Assembly (NCBI GenBank): GCA_038030265.1
Contig: CM075942.1
Coordinates: forward strand, 43,056,751-43,120,750
DNA: 64,000 nucleotides
Direction: 5' to 3'
From: Corythucha ciliata
Taxonomy: Eukaryota > Arthropoda > Insecta > Hemiptera > Tingidae
Every line of letters begins with the position of its first letter. Within the stretch, counting starts at the first letter, position 1. The notes below the pieces were generated by a model that worked only from the letters and a program-made list of their open reading frames with translations, had not been told where the DNA came from and ran no database searches. Of the stretch, positions 1-15,413 are shown one piece after another. The position numbers were made by a program, and so were the translations under genes.

Positions 1-3000
1 TAGTGCGTTGGAAACAGGACAAAATTGCCTACAAAATGAGCCCAAAAGAATTGGTGATTGTCCAATTTTGATCGGCATATCAGTCGATCAAAGTCTTCCA
101 AAATGCTTTTTGCGTTTTTCTCCTGCCTACTCTTCCGCTTCTAATTCTTCTAACCTCGGTGGCATCAAACGTTCAGATGGATGGAAAAACATATGCAATT
201 TGTCAGCTTTCAAACGATGTGCTACAATTGCCATCTACTGCTTTTGGTTCCACAGAAATCACAGCAAACAATGTGAAAAACTTCGGGAGCCTAGGTTGAA
301 CTTCCACATTAATTATCCACCATTTTTTTTCTCTTTCTGTATCAATTGTATTAATAATGCCACTTTTTATCAACTGGAGATTATTGTTAGCAATGGTCAT
401 TGTCTACTACATTGAGAAACAACAGAATTATTAATTAAACTCAAGGGAAAGGTGCATTCTTTTATTTTATAAAACCTTTACTTCTAGTGTTCAAAATGGC
501 CTCCATTTCACCTTAAGCACAAACCTCAAACACCCTGTGTATATATATATATGGCCCTTTTTTGTTAGCACGATCACGGTCGCAATTTTTGACTTAGGGC
601 AACCAAATTTGGTCTAAAAATCAATAGCGTGAATATCTCGGACGAGTTCGTGATCCAGATGAATCGGTCCACGGGAACGGTGTGAAAGAGGGGTTTGAAT
701 TAGTTGAAAATTCGCTACCGCACGGCTGTTGCTGCAATTGCCCCCAAAATTGACTCGAGTAATGAAAAATGAACGCGCTTTCGTATGAGACCCTAGTGAA
801 CCAAATCCGTTGATATGGCAGGGGAGTTCTCGGCGGAGGGGAGCTATTAAATTAACGCTATGCCTTACTGGACCACCCAATTACCAAAAAAATTCATTGA
901 CATTGTGTTTTGAGCCGTCTCTTTTATTTTGTTTGCCTACAGCCTAATAAATATTGAGTAAAAAATTCCGAGGTGGGCCAAAAAGGGAGGAACAAAAAAA
1001 AAATTTTTTTAAAAATTGTTTCGGATTCGAACCCAGGCACTCCGCATTCCGCAATGGTGAAATTATGACATACCATTTAACCTAATGTAACTGATCTGAA
1101 AATTAACGTAATCTGAAAAAAGTTTTGTTCCGACAGCAGCCTGTCGGGAGAAGTGCATTTCATTCATGCGACAATCGAGTCAAACCTCATAAGTTAGAAC
1201 GATATCAATCAATTATGAATGAAATTTAGGCCGGAATAAATATTTTAATTGCAAATAACTCCTCTAACAAGAGTCCGCCTTCCCATATCGTATAGGCAAC
1301 CAAACCGACTCTGTTTCATTAACTCTGTTCACCGTTGTATGGTATATTTATTATATTTACATTTTAGTGCATTTCATTCTGAAAAATGCACTATTGGTCT
1401 CGTCGTGATGGTGGCAAACATGGGTCATGTCATGTTTTTTTCACGTTTCAGAACCTCTAGAACACGAATTCAGTGGTCTCCGGAATTCATATATATATCT
1501 CTATATATTTCTTTATATATATATATAATATTATGGCCGTTTTCTTGTTAGCACGATAACTCTCGAAGAAATTAGTTTAGCGGAACGCGCTTTGGCACAA
1601 AAATCAGTAGTCATAAGACACCGGTCGCTATTGCATTTGGGCCAAATCGGTCAAGGTGGAGGGGGGGAAAATCGGGCTTGAAGTCGTCAAAAAATCACTA
1701 AAAATCACCAGTTGATTCTAGAAGCATCATATTCGGTACGTATACTTCATGTTAGACTAGCCTTTGATTCCCATTTTAATTTTTTGAAAAAGTCGAGGGG
1801 GAGGGGGTGGTGCCCCCAGGGTGGAAGTAAGTGTGTGGTCTTGTTAGCACGATAACTCTCGTAGAAATTAATTTAGCGGAACGCGCTTTGGCACAAGAAT
1901 CAGTAGTCATAAGACACCGGTCGCTATTGCATTTGGGCCAAATCGGTCAAGGTGGAGGAGGGGAAAATCTCAGTTCCATATATTCGCAGTTTGGGGGGCA
2001 GAAGTTAGGTCTGCCTGAACCTGAAACGTGAAAACCTTGGTTCACGGCAAGAAAATGAAAACATGCCAGCAACTTGAGTCGTCCCAAAATGATGAAAATC
2101 TCGTGAAGGAGATGATCTTGAATGCAACACGCGTTGCAGAAGATATTTTATATTTTTTTCCTCAAAAAAAGAACATTGAAAATTTCTCATTCCGAACGAG
2201 TACGATTAGTTGCCGACACCCTTTTGTGCCGACCCACCCTTCCTAAATTGTATTCGCGAATTAGTGGTTTTTCTTAATTTCAGGGGTGAATATGCACTTT
2301 TCCTCACTTTCAGCCACGAAAGAGCGCTTTTCCACAATTTTAGCCATCAATATCAGCGCTTTCCATAAGGCTACAATTCGAAATTGTACAATCCTAGGAT
2401 TGTAAAACCGTCTTTTGTACAGTGTGTGGAATGAACAGATTTTCTGTACAAACCCCAAAAAGTGCTACTCTGTCAGACATTTTACTTCCATGTTCCCATA
2501 GGGAATGGAAGTATGGTGTTCGTTAAAAAAAATCGAGTCCGAGATGACTTCATATTCGTGATACACAACCTCGGAAAGGTTGAAAGAAGTGGTTTTCGGC
2601 AGGCCTTCGGTCTGTCTGTCTGTCGCTTTTTTCCCCCGGTAAATTGCATGAAAATGAAAACCTGGACAATTCTTGGTATGAGAAGCAGAAATCTGGCCTT
2701 TGTTTTGAGAAAAAATCATTCATCAGACATGTTTTTCCCCGTACAAAAACTCCGCGAATTGTACAACGTTGTCATACAAAGTCGATTTGGGGGTCAGCTT
2801 TGTATACAAGCTCTATCGTTCATAGATATTCACAGAATATCAATCAGTTTATTTTTAGTGGACAAGTCGTCAAATGTGCGTAAATATTCACCGTTTTCTT
2901 CCATTATTTTTGCCACTACCACCTCACTCAGAAGTTCCATATATTTTTCTTTGGTTAGCATGTACAGCCGCGAATGCACCATCCGCACATTGTACAAAAA

Positions 3001-3308
3001 CGGTTGCACAATCATCGGACTTTATAAAAGAACTGTTTTCTCACTGTACAATGTCCGTCCACACTAACGGCTAACTTTTCAATATTTAGGTACTATAAAA
3101 AGCGTTTTCTAGCAAAGCTTGAAACTTGTACAGCGGACTGTACCACCCACACATGGCACAAAAATGGTTGTGCAATCCTCGAATTCTACAATTTCATGTT
3201 ATTCATGAATTTTTGCCGCATTATTATTTTGTTCAATATTGGTTTGGACGTTTCAAGTTGTAATGATGCAATCTTGACTGAACTGAAGAATGTATCCCAT
3301 TTTTACAG
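1..3308. other. Repeat-rich non-coding stretch
   Basis: No exon I can defend. It contains AT dinucleotide runs near 540-552 and 1490-1530, a duplicated ~130-bp block (listed separately), a short family-B satellite stretch near 2240-2350, and dispersed segments rich in TGTACAA motifs (2380-2450, 2960-3190). If the fatty acid synthase starting near 3309 is intact, this is either one of its introns or upstream DNA. The KS, acyltransferase and most DH exons are not visible here. Confidence 0.5.
1544..1969. repeat. Direct duplication of a ~130-bp block
   Basis: The segment 1544-1673 recurs at 1840-1969 with only a handful of substitutions, in direct orientation about 296 bp apart. Both start with CTTGTTAGCACGATAACTCTC and run into a G-rich stretch. 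A third sequence at about 564 shares only the start (TTGTTAGCACGAT) and also follows an AT-repeat plus TATGGCC, suggesting a dispersed repeat whose 5' end lies at an AT microsatellite. Confidence 0.75.
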
Positions 3309-7298
<3,990 letters not shown>

Positions 7299-7332
7299 TA
7301 CAGAGTCATACAAGCCGAGAACTGTACAACCA

Positions 7333-7338
7333 AATAAA
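7333..7338 (+). terminator. Polyadenylation signal of FAS
   Basis: AATAAA lies 35 bp after the FAS stop codon. It is the first canonical signal downstream and supports a genuine 3' end without a thioesterase exon. Confidence 0.5.
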
Positions 7339-7522
7339 ATTAAGTTATCGTTATTCAACTTATTTTTTTTTTCTCGATTTTTTTTTATTTACTCGTTTGA
7401 AGTGGGAAAGCCCAATTACAAATAGCAGCACTTTCGAGTTACTTTAATAAGGTAATGCATACATGCATGGAACTGTAGCCGTAGGAGCCTACGTTGTCTG
7501 TCTTCCCTCGTTGAGGTGCGTT

Positions 7523-7565
7523 AGAAACGAACCGGTTTCGGCTGCTCGCCATCTTCAGCGTCTGT
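7523..7565 (-). ncRNA. Candidate hammerhead ribozyme of the Penelope-like element
   Basis: On the minus strand the order is CTGAAGA (7552-7558), a GGC/GCC stem II closing a 5-nt loop, GAAA (7536-7539), then ACC/GGT as a loop-less stem III followed by TT. Flanking AGACG and CGTTTCT can form an imperfect stem I. CTGANGA, GAAA and UH are the conserved hammerhead core. Hammerheads with very short stem III are known in the terminal repeats of Penelope-like elements, and the location just 3' of the GIY-YIG ORF fits. The stem assignment was done by eye. Confidence 0.5.
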
Positions 7566-7651
7566 AAGTACAACTGAAACTTTGTGGTACTGGTGTCACC
7601 CCCCTGTATTTATACCCCTCGTCATAAGCCCTCCCTCACTTTCCCTCCCTT

Positions 7652-8449
7652 TCACTTTCCCCCACTGACACCCCTGGCGTGTATGTTTACAATGAAAAAG
7701 TCCGTTATTTTCTGTCTTTTGTCGGGATGTCTTAGGATGTTACGTGAGGTGGTTGCGTCGGATGTATTTGCTTTTTGTTTTTTGGCCTCGGGCGAGACGT
7801 TTTGGGTCGCCTTTCTTTTTATTGGATAAACCTCCTTTAGAGGAGCAAAGATAGTGTCAGAAGTGGTGTCGAGCTGTTCGTTGATGATGCTTCCCTCGAA
7901 CGTTTTTTGTTTGTAAATTTCCATGTTCTCCAGTATGTTTAGTCTTCGTCCTATCTGTCTTGCGTGTATAAGTTTCATGGATTGTGTTATGTTTTGTGGT
8001 TGGTGTTTATGTGTACGAAGGTGGTTAGCAAAGTTTGAGTCGATCTTGTGTTTGTTATATGATGCTATGTGTTCCCTGTATCGTTGTCTCAACTTCCTTC
8101 CGGTTTGCCCAATGTAAACTTCGTCGCATGAACATGTTAACTTGTATACCCCATTTTGATCATATATGTCGGTTTTTTCGGCTTTTGCTCGTGTCGCGTT
8201 CCTAATCGTATTGTCAGTCCTCAATGCTACGTTCAAACCTTCCTTGGTAAAAAAGTTGGTAAGTCGGTATGTTTCCCTTCCGGTGAAGGTAAATGATGTC
8301 CATTTCTTCACATCACTACTGTCAGGCATTTTTCTCTGTAGTTTCTGTTTCTGTTTGAGTAACTTGTCAATTGTTCTTGTCTCGTATCCGTTATTTACCG
8401 CTATTTGGTAAATTAGGTCAAGTTTGTTTCTGTAGTTTGTCTCTGACAT
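7652..8449 (-). CDS. Penelope-like element GIY-YIG endonuclease domain (C-terminal fragment)
   Basis: Open frame of 265 codons. In Penelope-like elements the protein is a reverse transcriptase fused to a C-terminal GIY-YIG nuclease that nicks target DNA. Here, residues ~1-100 match the linker after the RT (basic, Lys/Gln-rich). Then come GVYKLTCSC and, shortly after, VYIGQTGRKLRQRYREH, which hold the two GIY/YIG-type strands and the Arg/His of the active region. The Cys pair in TCSC fits the Cys-containing inserts of this nuclease class. The C-terminal ~60 residues are Lys-rich and could be a nuclear or DNA-binding tail. The RT is missing, so this is a dead fragment, although the frame has no stops. 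Confidence 0.85.
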   Translation of the reverse strand: MSETNYRNKLDLIYQIAVNNGYETRTIDKLLKQKQKLQRKMPDSSDVKKWTSFTFTGRETYRLTNFFTKEGLNVALRTDNTIRNATRAKAEKTDIYDQNGVYKLTCSCDEVYIGQTGRKLRQRYREHIASYNKHKIDSNFANHLRTHKHQPQNITQSMKLIHARQIGRRLNILENMEIYKQKTFEGSIINEQLDTTSDTIFAPLKEVYPIKRKATQNVSPEAKKQKANTSDATTSRNILRHPDKRQKITDFFIVNIHARGVSGGK

Positions 8450-8455
8450 GGGGAT

Positions 8456-10389
8456 ACTTGCAAGTTTGCAAGTTATTTGGCATGTACCGCATGTGTGTAT
8501 CCGGCTTAATCTTCAATAGTCCGACCATCGATCAGCTTCTCACTTGCATGAGTCCAATTGTTAAAAGGATAAAGTTTATTCAATTGAACTCTGACTGTCT
8601 GGCTAAACACCGCTTCAGGTTTAGAAAATCAAGTGCTGAGGCCAAATACGCACGTATACGCAGATGAAATTTATAGGGCTTGTTTTTGAATGTATACAGA
8701 TTAGAAAAATCGCTACGCCAAGGTGGAGAAAGGTGGAGCTTTTTTTAAATCTTCAACAACAAAGATAAGTTTGTGAATCCAGTGAATTGGCTCCACTAAA
8801 CCATTTCCACTCCATGCTTTTTGCTCAACCAATGAAATTTCGACATTGTTCAGTCTTAACTGGACGTAGTGACAGCTCACCGAATCAATTTTTCATGAAT
8901 CAGCACTGTACTGAATTATTTTTACAAGCACCCAAATTAAAGCAACTAGGCATATTTCTACTTCGAGGACGCATAATTTCGTTCGAACATCGCTGGTTCA
9001 AAAAAGCCTTTCATTTCTTGACATAAATGCTAATAAGCTGTTAGAGACAGGCATTCAAACATTTAAATTCCGTCATTGATGAAATAGACTTTTTGCCGCG
9101 TTTTTCCCACTGTGCACCGGGCCTTAGTCTCGGTCTCGGTGAAATCGAAAAAGCACATTTATAATAAACGTAATATGATGCATGTAGTGCGAGTATAGAT
9201 CTTTTTACACAACAAATAAACCCAATCTGATGCCTCCCTCTCCGGCCTTAGGGTGAAACCGATTCCGGTCTTTATCCCAAACCGAAGACCGCTGTCCGAA
9301 TTCCGCTCGCTCTTTGCAGAAATAGCGTGCCTTTAACTTCTCAAGTTTGGAATACTGTGACCTACACACAAGCATCAAGCATTCTTTTAAGACCTTAAGC
9401 AGACCTTTTAAAGGGTGGGGGGGATCGAAAACCCTCCCATAGAATAATCCCTTCCCCTCTTACCCACCCACCCTACCGGAGTTTTCAGCGATTTGACAAG
9501 CCCTACTGGGGGGTAATCCCAATTTTTACCACCACTCTTGGATAGGATGAAAACTTTTTCCCCTCTAAACTGAAGATTTTGGCTTTACATAGCCCACAAA
9601 ATGTGTACGTAGAGCTTGTGAGCCAAGGATTATTAGTTTTGTGCACCTAACCTACTTCGTTTCGAATTATTATTTCGTGAACGTTCCTATTCATTAATGC
9701 GGGGGGGGGGGGTCATAAATGAAATACTCTGTAGCCGACCGCCAGCTGCCGGAGGGAATCAGACAAGACAGTGAATTCCAGATGCCCACCAAAATGAACT
9801 AATTGTTCAGTCATTGGTGACTCGTGACCAACCGTTTTTCAATGATACTCAAATGATTTTATGAAATAGCGTCCCCTCCCCACCACTTTAAATTTAATCG
9901 CTTTCTGTTCCATCAACATACGCATTTTCATGAAAATTTTACTTGTGGGTGAGGTAACAGGGGATCTGGCAAAATCGCTCTAAACATAGGGGTGGATACG
10001 GGATAGGTGGTGGGACTGACGGGGTGTACTGTAGGAGGAAGACGGGTTTAGATCCCCCCCTCTATCAATAGACCGAGACTTTCGAGAGGAGACCAAGACC
10101 GAGACTCACTTTTCAAGTACGAGTTACGAGGCCGACCGAGACCGAGATGCCTTAGTCTCGGTCTCGTTCATCACTTTTTTTTTTTAAGGCTCGGCTGCAC
10201 GGCTGCTTGGCTATGTGGCCTTTACCATTGTTTCGTTTTACTTTCCTCGTTCGTGTGCTTCCTTCTGTTTTCCAGGTTAGTTTTTTATTTGTGTTTTCCT
10301 CTCTTTTAATTAATGATTTATCTTATTTATATGTGTATAATATTTAATTGAGTTTTCTGGATAATGTCATATTTATATTAGGATTGTCT
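8456..10389. other. Non-coding stretch with simple repeats
   Basis: No gene is seen. It includes a G run at 9701-9712 and several repeats of the GAGACCGAGACTG type (near 9125-9145 and 10068-10170) in both orientations, which look like a small degenerate microsatellite. The 3' part near 10180-10380 is AT-rich and borders the LINE fragment. Confidence 0.5.
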
Positions 10390-11500
10390 TCAGGTAATGC
10401 AGGGCGTTCTCGGTTTGTTGGCCTTCTCGAAGCAGACCTTCCATTGTGGCTCCTTGTATGCTACAACTCTACAACGCGCTCTATGCATCGCAAACTCCGG
10501 ACATTCTGTCAATACATGTTTCACGGCATTTCTATAGGCTGCCTTTGATTCCCCATTTGACGAGCTGTCGCAGGATGATGTAAATCCAGGTGGCGTCGAA
10601 AGCTTTTTGGAGATCGAAAAATACCGCGACCGTAAGGTGTCGTCTGAAAAAGCCACCCACGACTTCATTCTCCAGCTGAATTAGTTGGTCGTTTGATGAG
10701 TGCATTCTGCGTTATCCCGCCTGTCTTTTGTGTAAGAAATTTCTACTCTCCATAGTATGGAGATCAGTCGCTCGCTTACCACTCGCTGGAAAAAAGTAAC
10801 TAGATGGTTCTCTTGGATCTTTACTTGGCTTTAGCACTGGGACTATTACAGCTTCTCTCCATCTTTTTAGAAAAACGTGCTGCCATATGTTATAGTAAAG
10901 CCTACCGAGTGATGATCCCCCCCCCCTCGGTAGTTAGGTTTTTTAACATTGAGTATATGGCATGTTGATATGTCATCTGCTCCAGGGGCCGTATCTAAGC
11001 GTTCATTTCGAGCACTTTCTACCTCTTCTGTGGTAATGTCTCGGTTGTACGATTCGGACGTTTCTCCTTCATCGATCTCCTCTATCTGCCCCTCTTCGGT
11101 TTCTTTACTCTTCGGTTACTTTCGGGTCCTGACTTGATCCGTCGTTCATAACTAGGCAGGGCAGTGCTGCTCTCCTGCTATTTGGATTAGCTTCTTCCAA
11201 ATTTCTGTTGTTTTTGTCGTCTCCGTCATTGTTTCTACGTATTCCCTCATGTATTTATTATTTTTCGAGCACGATCACGACCCTTTCTTTTGACTTTGCG
11301 ATTCAATATGCCCTAAGATTATCCATGCTTCCATTTCGTATGAATCTCCGGTACGCGTCCCGTTTTTTGCTTGAGTGCATTTATCTGTCTTCCAATAAAC
11401 TTGATCTTTTTTGTGGTTTCCATAGCCTGCTTTGGGATACTTCCGGCGGCCGCAGTGTTGATGCTTCGCTTAAAAGTGCTTTTGGGTTTTGCTTCACGTC
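10390..11500 (-). pseudogene. Decayed Jockey-like LINE, reverse transcriptase fragment
   Basis: Read on the minus strand in shifting frames, the order matches a non-LTR retrotransposon. Near 11200 there is an EIWKKLI-like spacer. DITTEEVESA and APGADDIS follow near 10960-11050, then AVIVPVLKPSKD near 10830, STNDQL-like residues near 10690, and VAVFFDLQKAFDATW near 10600, the catalytic RT motif with its first Asp. The last part (10390-10668) is still open for 92 codons. Frameshifts, stops and a C run at 10918-10926 show it is dead. The 3' half of the RT is missing. Confidence 0.75.
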
Positions 11501-12926
11501 ATTTGCCACTTGTGGGGTGACAAGTTATCAGCGATATTCTTCCCAATCAGCCTTTTTGGTACGCCACCTTGGAACGAGGCCCGCAGTGTACTCTCTTCCC
11601 AGGGCTGGGCAGTAATTGAATTAGGTACATGTAATTTAATTACGTATTTCAATTACAATTAGTAATTTGTAATTGAAAGCAACTAATTCTTCAATAATTC
11701 TGTCGCCGGTATTTTTAATTAATAAATTAACTAAACTGATGTTATCTGGACGACGATAGAAGGGCATAGCCCAACACGATTTGTTCATTTTTCGACCCTC
11801 AATACCGTTTTATAAACGTTGCAATGTAACGACTTTTTTGTCATGTTAATCCGTTTTGAAAACGTTCAATGTAACGTCGCAACCCAAGGTTATAGTGCGA
11901 CGTTTTTGAAACGTAACTGTGTTGATTGGGGTCTGGCAGTCCATCATCTTCCTTGTCTATTTCCTCACTGCATCATCCGTCCCTCATGAGAAACGCTCCC
12001 TCCCCATGAGTATGAGAACAGAACTGCTCGGCATAGTATTCTCCCAGCCGGGCTCTCCAGGTTCAAATTTTATGAACCTCTGGGCGAGATTTTTCACAAG
12101 CCGCAAACCCCTCCTCCCCAACAAGCAACAACCGCTCTCATGAGTGGCCGACTGATCGCCGTTTCCCCAGTTCGCCCTGGTCAAGATAGCCCTCGGGTAG
12201 TGGCGGATCCAATACAATTATAAATGTGAATCGACAGTTATCACATCACTATAAATAAAGAAGCGGAAAAGTTCATATGAAACTCAGGGTGGCTAAAGGA
12301 CCCCCCTCCCACAACCGAAGATTTTGATTTCATTCTTCCGGGAAAAGAAACCCGAAAAATCAGGAAAAGTTGCTACTATATCTTCCTTTTTAATTGGCGG
12401 TGTGCAATATCTCCCCTCCCCCCTCCTTCCGAGGACAAAATTTTTGCTTCGACCCTCCCCCCCCATCTTTGATAAAATGCTGGATCCGCCACGGGCCTAA
12501 GTGATGTTTCTTTCAGCACGGCCCGTTTCTGTCTTTCCGGTGGACAAGACACAAACAATGTTAGGGTAATGGAGAGGAAAAGAAGAGATACAATTTCTAA
12601 AAATATTCTAATTCCACCAAGTTACCGTAAAATTCAGTTTTTGTTGGAATAAAATCATCTGTTTTGACGCCCACTTAGGGAAATTAAAGTTTAAGAAATG
12701 TCTATGAATACGGGCCTTGTATTCTTAATTTTAGCAGGGATCTGACATTTTCCCGATTATTATCCACGAATTTGCAATTGTTTTCAATTTCAGTGGCGAA
12801 TTAGCGATTTTCTCAATTTTAACCGCGAATTAGCGTTTTTTCCCAATTTTAGCAGCGAATTAGCTATTCTTTATTGAAAAAGCCCCCGAGTTTCCGAAAC
12901 AGCTTTATAAATGTAGAATTCATCGT
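11501..12926. other. Non-coding stretch between LINE fragment and LRRC59
   Basis: No gene is recognised. Around 11625-11710 it is an alternating AATTAC/GTAATT-type AT-rich block able to fold. Around 12290-12480 it has C-rich segments ending in TGGATCCGCCACGGG, the relic of a dispersed repeat. A short family-B satellite stretch follows at 12760-12870. Confidence 0.5.
12760..12870 (+). repeat. Family-B satellite, short array
   Basis: About four degenerate units of ~30 bp built on GCGAATTAGCG-TTTTTCTCAATTTTA. It is the same family as the long array at 20935-22057, and lies just past the 3' end of LRRC59. Confidence 0.7.
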
Positions 12927-12932
12927 TTTATT
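12927..12932 (-). terminator. Polyadenylation signal of LRRC59
   Basis: AATAAA on the minus strand, 24 bp after the LRRC59 stop codon. Confidence 0.5.
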
Positions 12933-12955
12933 TACTTTTCTAATATAAAAACAGT

Positions 12956-14673
12956 TTACTTGATAAAGCTGCCAAGCGATAATATTAAATTGTACAAGGA
13001 CTCAGCTATAGAGACAATAATTTTCGAGCTGTACCCGTACAGTTGACTTCCCATTGTTTTCATTTGGGATCGTACCTTAGGATTGGTGCTCATATAAACG
13101 CACCAACTGACAATTGTTCTGAGGCTGTGCAAGAATAAAGCCACGGCTGACGTGACGACGTGCTTGATATAGAGGTAGAATATTGAACACATTTTTAACC
13201 AAACGTCTTTCACAGGTGTGGGCAATTTCGTTTTGACGAGCTGAAGGTAAGGGCCCAAGAATTTCGAGATTCTATAATTGACGGCATGGTCCAAAACTCC
13301 ACCAATAAATAGTGCGGCGAGGAAGACGAGTGAACTAAAAGCGATTAGGTGAAGAGCCCAAACCACTGCGCTTTTTACTGGAATAAGAATGAACAAAATT
13401 CAAATATCAGAAAAGGAGAGAGAGAGTGAAATTGATTTGTTTACTTGTAGTAGTAAAGGTCCAAATCGATGACGGGGTAGGACGTGATGACTTAAGCGGC
13501 AAGGACATCTCAACTGGTGCTTCTTCAATAGCTGCAACACCATTAACTTCCAACTCGCCTTGATTTGATGCGGAGCTTTTAGAATTCGCCTTTTTCTTCT
13601 TCTTTTTTTTTGGTTTAGCCTCCTTCTTTTGGGTTTGCTGTTTTAATTCCAATTTTTCTGTGGGAGGAGAGAGAAAAAACTGACGTTCACATAAACTGAT
13701 TATGTTTAAAGTAGGTAGGTACCTCGATCAGGAAGACAAGGAAGTGAACTGGGAGTGGAGATGGAATTACCGGATTTCTGGGGTTTAGAGGGACTTCTTT
13801 TCACTGAAAGACATATAATTGATTATATATGAGGATTTGGTTGGTCCAAAGGAGGATGATCACAAGTCGACAGCTAAAAAATATTCAAACCTTGTTGTTC
13901 TTTTCGAGCCTTATCTTTTGACGCCTCTAGAAGGCTGTTCAACTCAGTCATGTGTCGGACAACATTTCTGGCGGCGAACTGGCAACCAGGAGCATCAAGA
14001 CAAGGACCAGAGGCTTGAGAAAGACTCGGAACGAGAGGGTTTCCTTTCAAATCCAACCAACGAAGGGATTTAAGGGAGGAGAAGCTTAGAGGCAGAGTGC
14101 GCAACTGATTGTTGTACAAGTCCAAATATTTCAAATTGACTAGAAGCCCGAAGTTTTCAGGGAGCTCAACGAGCTGATTACGACATAGGTCCAGCTTTAC
14201 AAGATGCACGAGAGAAGGAGCAAAATTCAACTGGAAAGTCATAAGATCATGAAGGGACCATCTTTTGTAAGTATCAGTTCAAGGCCTGCTCGATGCCTGT
14301 TTCCAACTCTAGACAAATTAACCTTTTGAAATCGAAATGGACGTTTCATTGTCTTGAAGAGTGCTAGGGTTCATCGCTATTCCGGCCGGATTCCAAGCAT
14401 CGAACAGTCCTCACAATCCTACTGGTACATTTACAAACAACGAATACTCACCCCGAGGGTAACTAATTTATTGTTCGACAAATCCAAGTTCGTGGCTCTT
14501 GGTATCGCTGCCTAAAACACCAAGTGAATATGTAACTATTATCGATAAATTCATCATTGCAATTTAATTTGGAAACTACGAACGATGTCTTTGACTGGAA
14601 CGTCTTGCAGATCGCACAAACTTAAATCGAGGCAATCGTCAGTCAAGTGATCCTTCAGGTTCTTCTTCTTCAT
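12956..14673 (-). CDS. LRRC59: Leucine-rich repeat-containing protein 59 (ER membrane, ribosome-associated)
   Basis: LRRC59 is a tail-anchored ER and nuclear-envelope protein that binds ribosomes. Six exons, all phase-consistent: 14580-14673, 14452-14507, 13891-14230, 13723-13803, 13445-13657, 12956-13377; predicted 401 residues, against about 307 in human. Start ATG at 14673 (MKKKNLKDHL). Leucine-rich repeats: NLDLSNNKL, LVKLDLCRNQLVELPENFG, LKYLDLYNNQLRTLPLSF and LRWLDLKGNPL, followed by the family's PCLDAPGC...HM segment. A Lys-rich low-complexity linker follows (exon 5). The last exon opens with a hydrophobic helix (AVVWALHLIAFSSLVFLAA) as the anchor, and its longer lumenal C-terminus explains the extra length. 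It is divergently arranged with GNL1. Confidence 0.9.
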
Positions 14674-15413
14674 TTTATCGGTTTCAATAAATAGTTTTAC
14701 ACAAAATAAAGACGTCTCACGTTAATAAATAACAAAGCAAAACTGCGGCATCAAAAACAGAGATTTTTGTTGTTTACATGCCCTCTTCCACGTAGCATGA
14801 AGCTCTGCTGCCGCCTGCCGAAATGATGACCGAATTGAGTTGATAAGAAATAACGAATCTTTTCATCTCCACCACCTGCCGGTTGGTCCTTGATTTTCTT
14901 TTTTCGTACTTTGAATGTTTTACATTTTGATAGGAAGGGTCTTCTGGTGAATCCTGCCCAGAAAAACAATCGTTATGCCAATATGCTAGGGAAATTAGGA
15001 ATTAAAATTCGTTTCCACGCACATTGTAGTGAGCCGGCGTTTAGTTTACTTGTGTCGGTAGTAGCCTAACATAATTACTATTTTCCTCTTTTTATCTCCG
15101 AAAAAAGGTTTGTATTACAAATATTAGGCAATCAACAAGCAATGATGAACTCAGCCAAGATATTTTGAGTCCAAGAGCGCTCTGAATGTTTGTTGTACAA
15201 GCCGAAGGGCCACGGGCGATGAAAACCTTGAATGTCTGACGTCACAATTCAATTTTGTTATCATCGTTAGTTATCACTTATGCGTGGTTCGTTCAGCTTT
15301 CTGTTTCTATTCATTCAAGTTCTTTTAATTGTTGACAGCGTAGACTATTTGTTGTAAAATCATTACTGAAGTTCTCTAGTCTCTATTCATTAAGTTGCGT
15401 AACATTCCTAAAA
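14674..15413. promoter_or_regulatory. Putative bidirectional promoter region LRRC59/GNL1
   Basis: 740 bp separate the two divergent start codons. No clear TATA box serves either gene, as is common for shared housekeeping promoters. The region must hold both 5'UTRs. No regulatory element is identified with confidence. Confidence 0.5.

Larger units (their letters stand above)
7450..8455 (-). mobile_element. 5'-truncated Penelope-like retroelement
   Basis: A minus-strand fragment with a GIY-YIG endonuclease ORF (7652-8449), a short 3' region, and a hammerhead-like motif (7523-7565). A TATAAATA sequence on the minus strand near 7608 could belong to an internal promoter of the terminal repeat. 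The reverse transcriptase half is absent: similarity stops just upstream of the ORF's first methionine near 8455. The outer end near 7450 is approximate. The fragment sits about 150 bp past the FAS 3' end. Confidence 0.75.

Noticed and set aside
8..415. 135-codon plus-strand ORF at the window start, considered as an upstream FAS exon
   Set aside because: No FAS motif (KS, MAT or DH) in any frame and the splice borders are unclear.
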